From IMG/VR virus record IMGVR_UViG_3300017782_000026, positions 1-51,319 of that record: 51,319 nt of DNA; one strand, written 5' to 3'. Of the stretch, positions 1-9,500 are shown piece after piece. The position numbers were made by a program, and so were the translations under genes. A model generated the notes under the pieces. The model did no database searches and was not told the origin of the DNA. It saw only the letters and a program-made list of their open reading frames with translations. The stretch is from a virus. Every line of letters begins with the position of its first letter. Position 1 is the first letter of the stretch.

Positions 1-199
1 TGATATACATTTCAGCCATATATGCATCATTGAATGTTGAAAGGTCGTCTTCGTTAAGAATGTCGTCTTTGGCTACGAGAGTTCTGGGAATATACCAAGC
101 ATCGATTCCATAGATTTTTATAGACTCGATCACCAAGTCCTCGATGAGAGTCTGCTCCATCGAGTTTTCAAAGTTCTCAAAATAATAATTTTTAGCCAC
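1..199 (-). CDS. gp14: Neck protein gp14-like, N-terminal part (cut by window edge)
   Basis: Only the first 66 residues lie in the window; the rest runs off the left edge. The visible peptide contains IESIKIYGIDAWYIPRTLV, which matches the conserved N-terminal block of T4-type gp14 neck proteins (pattern EQ.L.EDL.IES.KIYG.D..Y.PR). gp14 joins gp13 at the head-tail junction during virion assembly. The reading frame opens with GTG at 199-197; no in-frame ATG lies upstream before the gp13 stop at 204-206. The start is preceded by an AGGA-type ribosome binding site inside the end of gp13, so the two genes are probably translationally coupled. Family assignment is by recognition of this block and by its position next to gp13. 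Confidence 0.85.
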   Translation of the reverse strand, partial: MAKNYYFENFENSMEQTLIEDLVIESIKIYGIDAWYIPRTLVAKDDILNEDDLSTFNDAYMAEMYI

Positions 200-203
200 T
201 GCT

Positions 204-1238
204 TTATCCTATCATATCGACTGCGGGCAGAGAATAGCTATTATACATTTCTTCTTCTAGCTTCTGAATCTCTTCTCTCGCATCGCTTAAAATTTGTTCT
301 CCATTGAACTGTACATTACCTGGCAGTGTCATGCCGTTGAACTTAGTGAGATTCGAACCCCACTGATATTTGATTTTTGCTGTTGCATAGTTTTGTAAGA
401 AACGATCTTTCCAGACATCCGAGTATACTTGAGGGTCTACAATTCGATATGCTTCTATAACAATGGTATCACCCACATTTAAGGTGTTCCAATCCATATC
501 CAACATAACTCGATCTGTATGTCTGTTGTATCTTATAGGAACTTTACCCACCAACAACTCTTCCATAAGCTGAAGATGTTGCATAGCCATTTGGAAGTTT
601 ACTAACTCACCTCTAACGATATTGTGTAAGTTTTCGAGTACGAAGTGATACTTAGCATTAAAGATGCCTGATCCAATTGAACTTGTAGAGTTTGGAGTAA
701 ACACATTAACTGCGCCAATGATGTTTTCTGGTACAGGGATATACTCTAGTTCGAATGCGCCTTGATGAATAGCAGTAATCGATGTAGCAGATCCACTAGT
801 TGTACTACCAACTCTAGTCATAAATGTATCGCTAGTAACATACTTACCCACATTAAATTGTCCACTAGTAGGCTTTTTAAAGAATAATCTTTTCTTACCG
901 GCAGTGTTGTCCACAGCAATGACAGTTGCAGATGCTGTTCCGTCTGTAGCACCTGAGTCGCCATTTTCTACTTCTTTAATCACATCTCCAACTTTAAAAT
1001 GTGGATTATTGTTGGGATCAAGTTCAATACCATCTGCGACAGTAACGCTAGAATTTGTTACTTGATACTTAACATATGTCTTTTCAACACCATCGAAGTG
1101 ATAGTCATAGTAGAACTCTAGAGCCTCGTCAATACGATCACTCGCCTGATCAACATCGACATTAATCTCAATAACTGGCTTACCTAGCTTTCTTAGACAC
1201 CATTCTGTAAATTCGTTTCTGTTTTGTGGCTGTGCCAT
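204..1238 (-). CDS. gp13: Neck protein gp13
   Basis: 344 residues (T4 gp13 has 309). gp13 forms part of the neck that closes the filled head and receives the tail. Typical gp13 features are the N-terminal EFTEWCLRKLGKPVIEIN block, the DRIDEALEFYYDYHFDG segment, the YIPVPENIIGAVNVF strand near residues 166-180, and the C-terminal LNVGDTIVIEAYR and WKDRFLQNYATAKIKYQWG blocks. Between QVT (about residue 61) and YIPVP (about 166) lies a beta-rich, Gly/Thr-rich stretch of roughly 100 residues. In the gp13 relatives I recall these two blocks are close together, so this looks like an inserted domain. ATG at 1238 has an AGGA ribosome site and a TATAAATA late promoter about 35 bases upstream. gp14 follows immediately. 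Confidence 0.92.
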   Translation of the reverse strand: MAQPQNRNEFTEWCLRKLGKPVIEINVDVDQASDRIDEALEFYYDYHFDGVEKTYVKYQVTNSSVTVADGIELDPNNNPHFKVGDVIKEVENGDSGATDGTASATVIAVDNTAGKKRLFFKKPTSGQFNVGKYVTSDTFMTRVGSTTSGSATSITAIHQGAFELEYIPVPENIIGAVNVFTPNSTSSIGSGIFNAKYHFVLENLHNIVRGELVNFQMAMQHLQLMEELLVGKVPIRYNRHTDRVMLDMDWNTLNVGDTIVIEAYRIVDPQVYSDVWKDRFLQNYATAKIKYQWGSNLTKFNGMTLPGNVQFNGEQILSDAREEIQKLEEEMYNSYSLPAVDMIG

Positions 1239-1270
1239 GTCTATGTCCTAAATTTTGTTGATATATTATG

Positions 1271-1278
1271 TATTTATA
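1271..1278 (-). promoter_or_regulatory. T4-type late promoter for gp13-gp14
   Basis: An exact TATAAATA on the minus strand in the 48-base gap between the small structural gene and gp13. The expected transcription start near 1265 leaves a leader of about 27 bases before the gp13 ATG. In T4 this box is read by RNA polymerase carrying the phage late sigma factor gp55. Assignment rests on exact match and position. Confidence 0.8.
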
Positions 1279-1286
1279 ACGATAAA

Positions 1287-1649
1287 TTATCTAGTTATGC
1301 CGCCAGTCACAGTAACAGTTCCTTGTAGAACACGAGTTACGACCCCGGCTTGTGACTCCATTTCAACGTCATAGAGATATCTACCTGGTTCTATAGAATT
1401 TGTTCCAATTTGAGTTACTGAACCATCGACTACAGTGTTTGAACTAGGTAGCGACAATGTAACCACTCCACCCGCATCATTGTGAGTAGTGATAAACTGT
1501 GCGGTAAGCCCGCTGGCGTAACTTTTACGCATCTGAGCCCTAGTGCTATAACCAGTAAGATCGAATAGTTGCCCATCGCTAGATAGAACATCAACTGTTG
1601 CTGAAAAGTCTGAGCCCTGATCGATTGTTAAATTTGATTTAATTGCCAT
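1287..1649 (-). CDS. Small beta-rich virion protein, BppU-like fold suspected
   Basis: 120 residues counted from the ATG at 1649. A TTG 15 bases further out is in frame, but it forms part of the ribosome site TTGGAG, so ATG is the better start. The protein is almost all predicted beta strand: LTIDQGSDFSATVDV at the N-terminus, a DLTGYSTRAQMRKSY segment, and a C-terminal EPGRYLYDVEMESQAG then VLQGTVTVTGG. This pattern of a dimeric Ig-like module resembles small proteins common beside neck genes in marine T4-like phages, and the N-terminal module of baseplate upper proteins. It may be a neck or fibre-attachment or decoration protein; function is not established. Its promoter is half of the palindrome at 1677-1690. 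Confidence 0.75.
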   Translation of the reverse strand: MAIKSNLTIDQGSDFSATVDVLSSDGQLFDLTGYSTRAQMRKSYASGLTAQFITTHNDAGGVVTLSLPSSNTVVDGSVTQIGTNSIEPGRYLYDVEMESQAGVVTRVLQGTVTVTGGITR

Positions 1650-1676
1650 GTTTCTTTTCTCCAATAGATACTACAG

Positions 1677-1690
1677 TTATTTATAAATAA
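1677..1690. promoter_or_regulatory. Palindromic divergent late promoter
   Basis: The 14 bases TTATTTATAAATAA are a perfect palindrome holding two overlapping late boxes: TATAAATA at 1682-1689 on the plus strand and TATAAATA at 1678-1685 on the minus strand. The plus copy would drive the fibre gene starting at 1726 and the minus copy the small gene starting at 1649. Expected starts near 1696 and 1671 leave leaders of 20-30 bases. Because the two boxes share four bases, only one polymerase could bind at a time. Confidence 0.8.
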
Positions 1691-1725
1691 CAGAATAACC
1701 CTATTATGAACTAATTGGAAAACAT

Positions 1726-4700
1726 ATGTCAAAGTATTTAAAATTTGGATTGCGGGCAGATAAGAATCTAGCTGATATTCAAAACCCAAAACAAGCACTT
1801 GATAATATTCTTGATAATATCTCGAATATTACAGATGAAGAAGGTAACAAACTAAACTTCACAGCAGATGATCTTCTGCCACTGGTGGGTATTTCTGATG
1901 GTCCCTTAGGAAGAAGAACTGTAGGTAATCAATCTGCCGATTTCGTTGATCTTGCCAATACATCAGTAGAAGCAACTTCAGCCGCAGACGCATCAACAAA
2001 AGTCGCTGTAGAACCAAGAATAACAATTCAAGATCATATCAACAACTTCAAAGTAACATTAGGCAGCCCGCCTTGGACAAATGGTGGAACGGGTCCTGTG
2101 GCAACGATGGTGCCTGCTGGCAGGGTAAATCAAAATATTCTACAATATGACGATGAAACAGCATCTAACTATGGCATCATAACTGCTCAATATGCAGTTC
2201 CAGAGTTAATGCTTAGAGTAATGGAGCCCACAAGTACAAACTTGACATTTAATCAACTTCAAGCGGCAATGAATCATATAACGGGTGATACAGGTGGCAC
2301 AAAAAGAATAAACGACCCAGAAACTAATGGTGGTAAAGTTTTCACGATAGATGCCACTGACGCATACTATGTGATTGTAGATACAGGTAACGGTACATTT
2401 GACTTTTCGACTGTTGGTGCTTCTGCAAGCACTCCACCCATAGGGGAGGTATTCAAATCCACAGCTACAGCTACTTGGACAGCTTCTCAGGGTCATGTAA
2501 TAAAGGCTAAGCCTCTGGGTAGTCTAACTAATGGCAGAAAATATAGAATTTTATCTTTAGGGTCGAGTGGGAATGGATTATCGTCTTCATATGTTGAATG
2601 GATTTTAGCGGGTGCACCCAACCCATTTGTTGGCAAAATCTTTGAGTGTACGCAAGTAACCCAAGCTAGTGTGACAGATGCTTGGTGTCTAGAGCATTGG
2701 GCTATTGGTGATGTATTCGAGTGTACAGCGCCAGGTGGTGGTGACGGGTCACCCTCAACAACAAATATACAGCATACTCAACTAGAAGCGCACACCAATA
2801 CATCTGGTGACAATTTGACCAATGTTACACCGGAAAACTTACCTGTGAATTATTGGTATACCTCAAAAGTGCAGGCATCGTTACCGAATATAGAAAACAA
2901 TCAAGATTTTTGGGAAAATGGAGACTTTGAACTCGGTGGGGTATTGCACCCAGAATTTAGAGACACATTTGGTGGTGTTAGATGGGAAGGGTATCAATCA
3001 GGTGAGTTTACTTTCAAATATGCGACTAACGCTTTCTTTGCCTTTGAAGAAGATACTGTTGATGATGGAACAGACAACAACTGGACACTACTGAAAGGCG
3101 TAAGTCAAAATAGAATTAGAAATGCGTATCCAATAACATATGAAACAGTAGATAGTATTACTAGATTAAAATTGCAAAAATTTGACTATCTAAGAATCTG
3201 TGGCTTGACTACGGTAGAACTTGAGGGGACACCTTATGAGGTACAAACCGTAGCAAGATCGTATGTTGCCACGAGAAGAGATTATGTATATTATGCGTAC
3301 TTGGGTGAAGATACTGGTCTATCTAATGCTAATCCACTTGGTGATTATTTCGAGTTTGGTTACGATAGATCACAAACCGATATAGAAACTGGTGTAATAT
3401 CAATCACTCCACCTGCAACTGGTAAGAGAAGACATATAAGATATAGTGCTTGGTGGGTAGAGCCCACTAATAATATAGCAGAAGATGAAATAGAAACTAA
3501 GAAACTTCTTGAAATCAATGAGGGTGGAGAGCCGTTAGATTATAACAAATTCTATCCAGTTCAGGCTGGAGCCGGTTTCGGTGTTTACTCATACCCATAT
3601 TTTAATGATAATAGATTACAAAAACTAAAGCAAGATTCTACTGCTAGACTTTCTGTAGATGCGCCAGTGAGCCTTACGCTATACACCCCGCCACAAGAAC
3701 TTGTAGATAGCTTCCCATTTGCTGAAAGCAACACTACGCATCTAAAAAAATATGATGTGGTGATTACCGATACATCTGGTGCGCTAGAAACTGACATTCT
3801 TTCTAGTGAAACAAGTCCATTTGCTGACGTAAGTGAGGGTGATTGGATTATAGCGGCTTCTGGATTTGTCACTGACTGGACAAATGCGGCTAGTGATGCG
3901 TACTGTTTTCAAGTTAGGCAAGTCATTAACTCTGATAAAATTTTTGTCGATTCCAATTATCTAACAGATTTGAATCTGGGTGTTGGTCAGACTCATCAAA
4001 TAATAATAGCTAAAAATGATGGATTAGCGGGTATTTACTTAGGATCGAGATCGACTGACACTAGTCTAACTCTTTACGAAACAGCGCAAGGTGCGGCTGG
4101 GAGTACTGCAATGTCAAGACCGGTTGATGAGATTACGACCAACGACTTGATGTATTACATTGGCTACACTGGTTCGACAAGCAGGGCTACATATGCCGCA
4201 CCAAGTCACTGTAGCAAGATAAATACCCTAGGGACATATCAATCAACATCTGTTGTTGCGACTGTAGCAAAGCATCCAAGTCTAGACTCTGGCACAGACA
4301 CACTATTGTCTGGTAATCTAAGTTCCCTTGACTCTTTACATGGTATAGTTGTTACTTATGCGAGTAGAGGATTAAATGACATTTCTGGTGCGACCGAATG
4401 TAGAGATGTATATGGGGTAGAGGTTGCCGGTCCTAATGAAGTAACCAGTGGAAATCAAATCACTCTAGTCGATGCGTCAAAGGTAAATACTGGTGACGTA
4501 ATTTATTATGAGGCTGCAATCGATCAGTATTGGTCACCTGCACATGATGCAACTACTGGGCCAGGCATAACGACAGTTACAAACAAGAGTGGTAACACTA
4601 TAACGTTAAGCACCTCTATTCAGAGTGGTAAAACTATAATACCGGGTGCAACTCTTGTAGGTGTACCTTCGTCATATGGCGATCTAACCCAAAGACGAAG

Positions 4701-5343
4701 AAATAGAGAATATTGCATCATTCCTCTTAACACAGCGCCACCGTTTGTTAGTAGTGGTAAAGGGCTAGCTACTGTAAGTGACTATCCGAATTTTGTAGCT
4801 AAAAAATTATCATATAAGCAATTGTCGCTAGAGACCTTAGCTGACGTTGTATTTAAAGAACCTACGAGAGGTGCTAGTAATAGAATAGTTCCACCGGCAT
4901 CAGCCGCAAAAGAATTAACTACTGATCACTACTTTGTGGTTACTGGTTCTAGTGGTGCGGGTGCAAGTATATCTGGTCATCCAAATCAATCGGGTGAATC
5001 ATATAGCGTATATAAAGTACTTTCTGTAGGTGGAACAAATAACAGTGAGCCCACACTAGGTCAGTGGAATGGCAGTTCTTGGGCAGCCGTGACATTGAAT
5101 GGTAGTGTGGGTGCGACATTCACTGGATTAACATTCAGTGGTTTTGGTACAGTCAAGCCGCTTGAGTTCTTTAGATATAAGGGTGATGTGACACAAGAGC
5201 AATCGTCGGGTGGTAGAAACGATGCACAGCAATCTAATCAGTATTTTCCTGTGACATATACTAGTGGTGGGTCAACAAGAACATTTAGATTGTTATCAAG
5301 TAGTCGTGACGTTGAGGCTATAGCAGAGATTGGTGATATTTAA
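1726..5343 (+). CDS. Large tail-fibre-like structural protein
   Basis: 1205 residues, alone on the plus strand among minus-strand fibre genes. The N-terminus (KFGLRADKNLADIQNPKQAL) resembles the start of the protein at 6560-10111 (RGLNVAKTMADVDDPIAAL), suggesting a shared attachment segment. The rest is Gly/Ser/Thr-rich predicted beta structure. A recurrent small domain (pattern G..Y.I...G...W...GA....G..F) occurs near residues 265-312, at 2518-2661, and it is followed by a second partial copy (HWAIGDVFECTAPGG). No enzymatic motif was recognised. It is likely an adhesin or fibre of the receptor-binding apparatus. It is transcribed from the palindromic promoter at 1677-1690 and converges on the next gene with a gap of only four bases. 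Confidence 0.75.
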   Translation: MSKYLKFGLRADKNLADIQNPKQALDNILDNISNITDEEGNKLNFTADDLLPLVGISDGPLGRRTVGNQSADFVDLANTSVEATSAADASTKVAVEPRITIQDHINNFKVTLGSPPWTNGGTGPVATMVPAGRVNQNILQYDDETASNYGIITAQYAVPELMLRVMEPTSTNLTFNQLQAAMNHITGDTGGTKRINDPETNGGKVFTIDATDAYYVIVDTGNGTFDFSTVGASASTPPIGEVFKSTATATWTASQGHVIKAKPLGSLTNGRKYRILSLGSSGNGLSSSYVEWILAGAPNPFVGKIFECTQVTQASVTDAWCLEHWAIGDVFECTAPGGGDGSPSTTNIQHTQLEAHTNTSGDNLTNVTPENLPVNYWYTSKVQASLPNIENNQDFWENGDFELGGVLHPEFRDTFGGVRWEGYQSGEFTFKYATNAFFAFEEDTVDDGTDNNWTLLKGVSQNRIRNAYPITYETVDSITRLKLQKFDYLRICGLTTVELEGTPYEVQTVARSYVATRRDYVYYAYLGEDTGLSNANPLGDYFEFGYDRSQTDIETGVISITPPATGKRRHIRYSAWWVEPTNNIAEDEIETKKLLEINEGGEPLDYNKFYPVQAGAGFGVYSYPYFNDNRLQKLKQDSTARLSVDAPVSLTLYTPPQELVDSFPFAESNTTHLKKYDVVITDTSGALETDILSSETSPFADVSEGDWIIAASGFVTDWTNAASDAYCFQVRQVINSDKIFVDSNYLTDLNLGVGQTHQIIIAKNDGLAGIYLGSRSTDTSLTLYETAQGAAGSTAMSRPVDEITTNDLMYYIGYTGSTSRATYAAPSHCSKINTLGTYQSTSVVATVAKHPSLDSGTDTLLSGNLSSLDSLHGIVVTYASRGLNDISGATECRDVYGVEVAGPNEVTSGNQITLVDASKVNTGDVIYYEAAIDQYWSPAHDATTGPGITTVTNKSGNTITLSTSIQSGKTIIPGATLVGVPSSYGDLTQRRRNREYCIIPLNTAPPFVSSGKGLATVSDYPNFVAKKLSYKQLSLETLADVVFKEPTRGASNRIVPPASAAKELTTDHYFVVTGSSGAGASISGHPNQSGESYSVYKVLSVGGTNNSEPTLGQWNGSSWAAVTLNGSVGATFTGLTFSGFGTVKPLEFFRYKGDVTQEQSSGGRNDAQQSNQYFPVTYTSGGSTRTFRLLSSSRDVEAIAEIGDI

Positions 5344-5360
5344 CGCATCACACCTCTTTT
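5333..5360 (+). terminator. Weak hairpin at the convergent gene ends
   Basis: GTGAT at 5333-5337 can pair with ATCAC at 5347-5351 across a 9-base loop, followed by CCTCTTTT. This lies exactly where the plus-strand fibre gene ends and the minus-strand gene ends. The stem is only five base pairs and the T tract is interrupted, so it is a weak candidate for a plus-strand terminator. Confidence 0.25.
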
Positions 5361-6550
5361 GATAGTAGGAAGTATTGCTCACCGTTTATTACAACTGGTA
5401 TTTTGTGTGTATACTCAGATACATTGGTGGTTGCGTCAACAAACTTATCCTCTTCCGCACTTTGCGATGAGTTAAGTGTTTTGAACAGAGGTATCGACCC
5501 TCTAGCATTGTCGCCAGACCCACCACCATCTGGTGCTATAATTAAGTTACTAACTTGGGAATGAGCAGACTCTGTTTTTAATGCGGTTTTTCCGAATGTT
5601 GTGTCGGAAGTTTCAGCCTTTTCCCACGGGTTGTCTGTACCAGAAAATGCTCTAATTTCAGATTTTGATGCAGTATTGTAAATATATAACCCTGGTGCGG
5701 ATGCGTTTAATCCACCCTCGGTGGTAGTATTATATATTGATATTTGCGCTGTGTTGACTATTCGAATGTTTCCTCTAAGTCGAAAGGCGTCAATGCCGTG
5801 ATCTTCAACTGTAAATAAACTGTCTCGATATGTCAGTGGTACTCTATCCATTTTAGCCCTGAGTCTACCAACACCTTGCCCTACTAAATCCACCACATTA
5901 TATGTAATAAGATTCTCGAACATTCCTGTGTCTTCTGCTGTACCACCATCACCACCACCTTCGGCATCAGCACCGTCACCGGCACCCTCTGTCCCCCCTT
6001 GACCACCTGAGAAACTTTCTCCAGAACCGGTTCCACCGCCACCAGTATCATTAGTAGGTAGTCTCTCGACTGATAGATTGGTGATATTTTCAACAGTAAT
6101 TGCATCGTTTCTTGTTAAGATTAGGTTTGGTATATCCTGCCCAACCCAGGGTGCCGCTAGATCAGATTCGCTATAAGGTGCAGTAGGTTGTGGGTCTAGA
6201 CTCATATCGACAATCTGAAACGAATCTATTGCATTAGCATTAACAACTAAGTATGGGTAATCATCATTACCATCATCAAAAGATATCCTAGTCCCATTGG
6301 TGAATGGAACCTTGTTGTCAACTAGATTAGTTACCGCAGTCTTGCCGTAGTCAGGGTCATCAATAACTTGAAAGTCTTGACGACTAATCTGAGATATATT
6401 TTGAAGACGACTTCTAAATCCACTATTTCCATCAAATAGCAGAATATCTTGAGTGATATTAACACCACCCAAGTTATCTAGAATCTTTCTATCAGAAGAC
6501 GGAGTTACACTTTCCGCTAAATTTAGATTTAATACAAAACCCTGTGCCAT
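5348..6550 (-). CDS. Putative fibre or adhesin protein with Gly/Asp-rich linker
   Basis: 400 residues, not assignable to a named family. The N-terminus (GFVLNLNLAESVTPSSDR, then KILDNLGGVNITQDILLF) looks like an attachment segment of the type seen in neighbouring fibre proteins. About residues 166-204 form a very low-complexity Gly/Asp/Glu/Ser linker that joins an N-terminal beta domain to a C-terminal beta-rich domain (NIRIVNTAQISIYNT, then GLYIYNTASKSEIRAFSG). This organisation suits a flexible distal fibre subunit. The start has an AGAGG ribosome site. It is the last gene of the minus-strand fibre run, ten bases after the leucine-rich-repeat gene. Confidence 0.65.
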   Translation of the reverse strand: MAQGFVLNLNLAESVTPSSDRKILDNLGGVNITQDILLFDGNSGFRSRLQNISQISRQDFQVIDDPDYGKTAVTNLVDNKVPFTNGTRISFDDGNDDYPYLVVNANAIDSFQIVDMSLDPQPTAPYSESDLAAPWVGQDIPNLILTRNDAITVENITNLSVERLPTNDTGGGGTGSGESFSGGQGGTEGAGDGADAEGGGDGGTAEDTGMFENLITYNVVDLVGQGVGRLRAKMDRVPLTYRDSLFTVEDHGIDAFRLRGNIRIVNTAQISIYNTTTEGGLNASAPGLYIYNTASKSEIRAFSGTDNPWEKAETSDTTFGKTALKTESAHSQVSNLIIAPDGGGSGDNARGSIPLFKTLNSSQSAEEDKFVDATTNVSEYTHKIPVVINGEQYFLLSKEV

Positions 6551-6559
6551 TTTTTTCCT

Positions 6560-9500
6560 CTACTCGCTTAGTTGTATAATCCAACCTGCGGCTCTAAGTG
6601 TTTTTAGTTTGTTTTCGGTAGACTCTGGGCCTGTTGTTCCATCAAACTTAGAATCCTCTCTCAATGGATTGGCGCCGCCTTGAACTCTAAGGTCTACTCT
6701 ACAAGTTCTACTGGTGTTAAGATTATACGCTTCAATTAAGTCGCTTACCATAGGTCCCAAAACATTTGCTTGTAACAGATTATTATCTAGAGTAATCTGT
6801 CTAACGTTTCTTAAATTTGCAAAAGAGCCTTCCTCATAACCAGAAAGCTGATTTCGGTGGAATTTTATATAATAAAGATTTGTACATTCGCTAAAGTCTG
6901 GTATGTTGCCAGTAAAGTGATTTCTATAGCCAAAAATTCTCCACATTCTAGAACACTTCAGTTTTGGGAACTGCCCGACAAACCCATTCCAGTGAAGATA
7001 CATATTACCCACGACTGAATGGTTAGAAGTGTTGCCTGGAAATAATCCAGTAAATCCTAATGATCTAAATCTAGGCCTAGTTGCGTATGGCATACACTCA
7101 CCTGGGTCTGAGCCGGCAATACTATTCGTTATGGTTGTATTATTGTATCTTATTACAGTACCTTTCTTATACACATATCCAGATGCATATGATGAATCTA
7201 TAGCAGACCAGTTGGTGTTTCCTACTTTATGGATTACATATCTTTTTCCTGTTGAACCAACATATCTAAGAGGTGCAGTTGGGCTTATCACAATATTAGT
7301 TAAGCGGAATGCGTCTCTATTTGCAGGCGTTGAACCAATTGCTTTTGCATAAGCAATACCAACTGCGTCTCTATTATCCTCATAACTTTGAGTACCAGGC
7401 CAACCAATGGCTTCATAGTCTGCTTGTGTATAATAAGCATCTCCAACATAATTAGCATCATTTGTCAGTTGTCTATCACCAATTTTATATACTTGCTTCT
7501 TAGTGGCATCGTGTGGCGCAAGCCATACGGCTTGATATCCTATGTTATAGTACCACATTCTAGGGAAAGCCTCTAGGAAGTTTGGACAAGTTCCTCTGAA
7601 ATTGTTTCCATACATATGCCACATATTCAAATTTGGTTTATTGGAGAGATCAAGATTCTTCGAGTTTGGCGATATGGATGCATCCTCTGCCATTAGCGCA
7701 CCACCACCATAGTTATGGACAGCATATATTCTTCTAAAATTGGTGAAATTACTCATCCACAGACCCTGAGTATTTGAGGCGTTACCCTCGCAACCAAAGA
7801 AATCGTGGTCATATCTATCTGTGATCGAACCAACATAAAAATACTGTAAAGCATCAGTACCTGTGAATGTATCGTCTCTGAATCTACCAGTCGATCGTTG
7901 ACCACCCCAAGCCATGAGATTTACATAGTACAGTTTAGGTAGATTTTGAAATAGACTCTCTGTTTCCCAATCACCAGTAACACCCCTCAAATTATAAAGA
8001 TATAGTAACGCAAGACTTGAACACCCCTTAAACTTGATGATACTTCTTTCTGGGTCTTCATATTTGCTATACAATGTAACATGACATTGACGATAGTAGC
8101 GCAATCTAGGGTGATTAGTAAAATCAATAATGTTATGATGGCCATAGTCAGAGAAATAGTTATATACAAATTCCGACTGTGGTGTAGGTATAGCCATATC
8201 CGCCGATGATCTTGCTTTGTTGTTCTCATCGAAATATGGGTACTCAGAATTAGTCTCAATTCTTGTGGATTGCGTAGTAAGCGTATATAGATTGCGACTA
8301 TTATATACACCAGGCGACAATCGCCGACAATCTTGATGGTTGAATCGATAGGTTTGTATACCGCCATAACCACCACCAGTATCAACGAGAGGGGCCCCTA
8401 CAGTTCCATCCCAGTTCTGTTGAGTGCTGTCCCAAGGTATCATACTATGATATACACCAGTTATTCCACTATTGTGAACATTCATACGACTACCGGCTGA
8501 AAGGTTAGAATTACTACACACATAATAAGATGCAGTATCGCCTGTTGTGCCTGTAGGTGTGTCGCCAGAAATATAATCTAAGTAATAAATATTACCATCC
8601 ACCAAACCAGAACTACCAACAGTGCCTAAGTTTCCATCAGCGTCTACTCTAAAGTTATATTTTACTGCCTGACCAGATGATGGAAATTTAAGACCTTCCC
8701 TTAGTATCAGGCTCACAAAGTCTCCACCGCTATCTGACCCTGTTCCATTCGATGCAAACGACAGCATTGAGTTGACGTTGTAAGTTTTGGGTGAGGGTTT
8801 GAATCTATAACCACTATCCATTCTTCTGTATAGATCATCAGCATATCTTGAATCTAAATCAACGTATCTAAGATTTAGATAGTCGGTCAAATCTATTGTT
8901 TGAGAACCGTCTGTAAAACAACCTAACGCCCTCAATTCTCTAATAGATAGTGGTAGTCTATTAAGTTGAGAACTCGATCCACCTGCATGACTTGCGACAC
9001 TAGTGTCTCCCAATAAAGCATCAAAGCCTCTACCGAGATTGTTGTTGGTCATTGTAAGTATTTCTAGGTTAGGTGCTATACCTGTACCCCCAGTAAACCC
9101 TTGTCTATCCACAGTGCCATCATTTCTAAATTGTGGCATTAGTGAAAAATTATTTGATGATAGAGTAAGATTCGTAAGAGATGGTAGAGTCACTGAGGGT
9201 AAAGAACTTATCTCCAACTGTGGTAAATCTAATCTCAACATTTTACTTGGATCGTAGTAAATATCGACTCGTCTTCTTCTGAAGTCAACCCCGCTAAACT
9301 CATAAAATGCTGGCGAACCTATACTGCCAGTACCAATAGAGCCAGGGTTTGCATCCGTACCATCACCAGAGTTATAAGTCTGTCCACCAGTATCGAGATT
9401 CGTTATCTTGAATGTAATTGGTATAGTGCCCGCAGAGTCTTGGATTGGCGTAACAGCCGCTTTAATATTTGCGTCTTTAAAGTTACAGATAAAACTTAGA

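Noticed and set aside
5344-5347. Invertible segment with att-like repeats around the plus-strand fibre gene
   Set aside because: No inverted repeats were seen flanking 1726-5343 by eye, and no recombinase gene is present in the window.
7987-8385. 132-codon frame on the same strand as the LRR gene in another frame
   Set aside because: Fully inside the LRR coding region, composed mostly of Ile/Leu/Tyr from AT-rich out-of-frame codons, with no motif.
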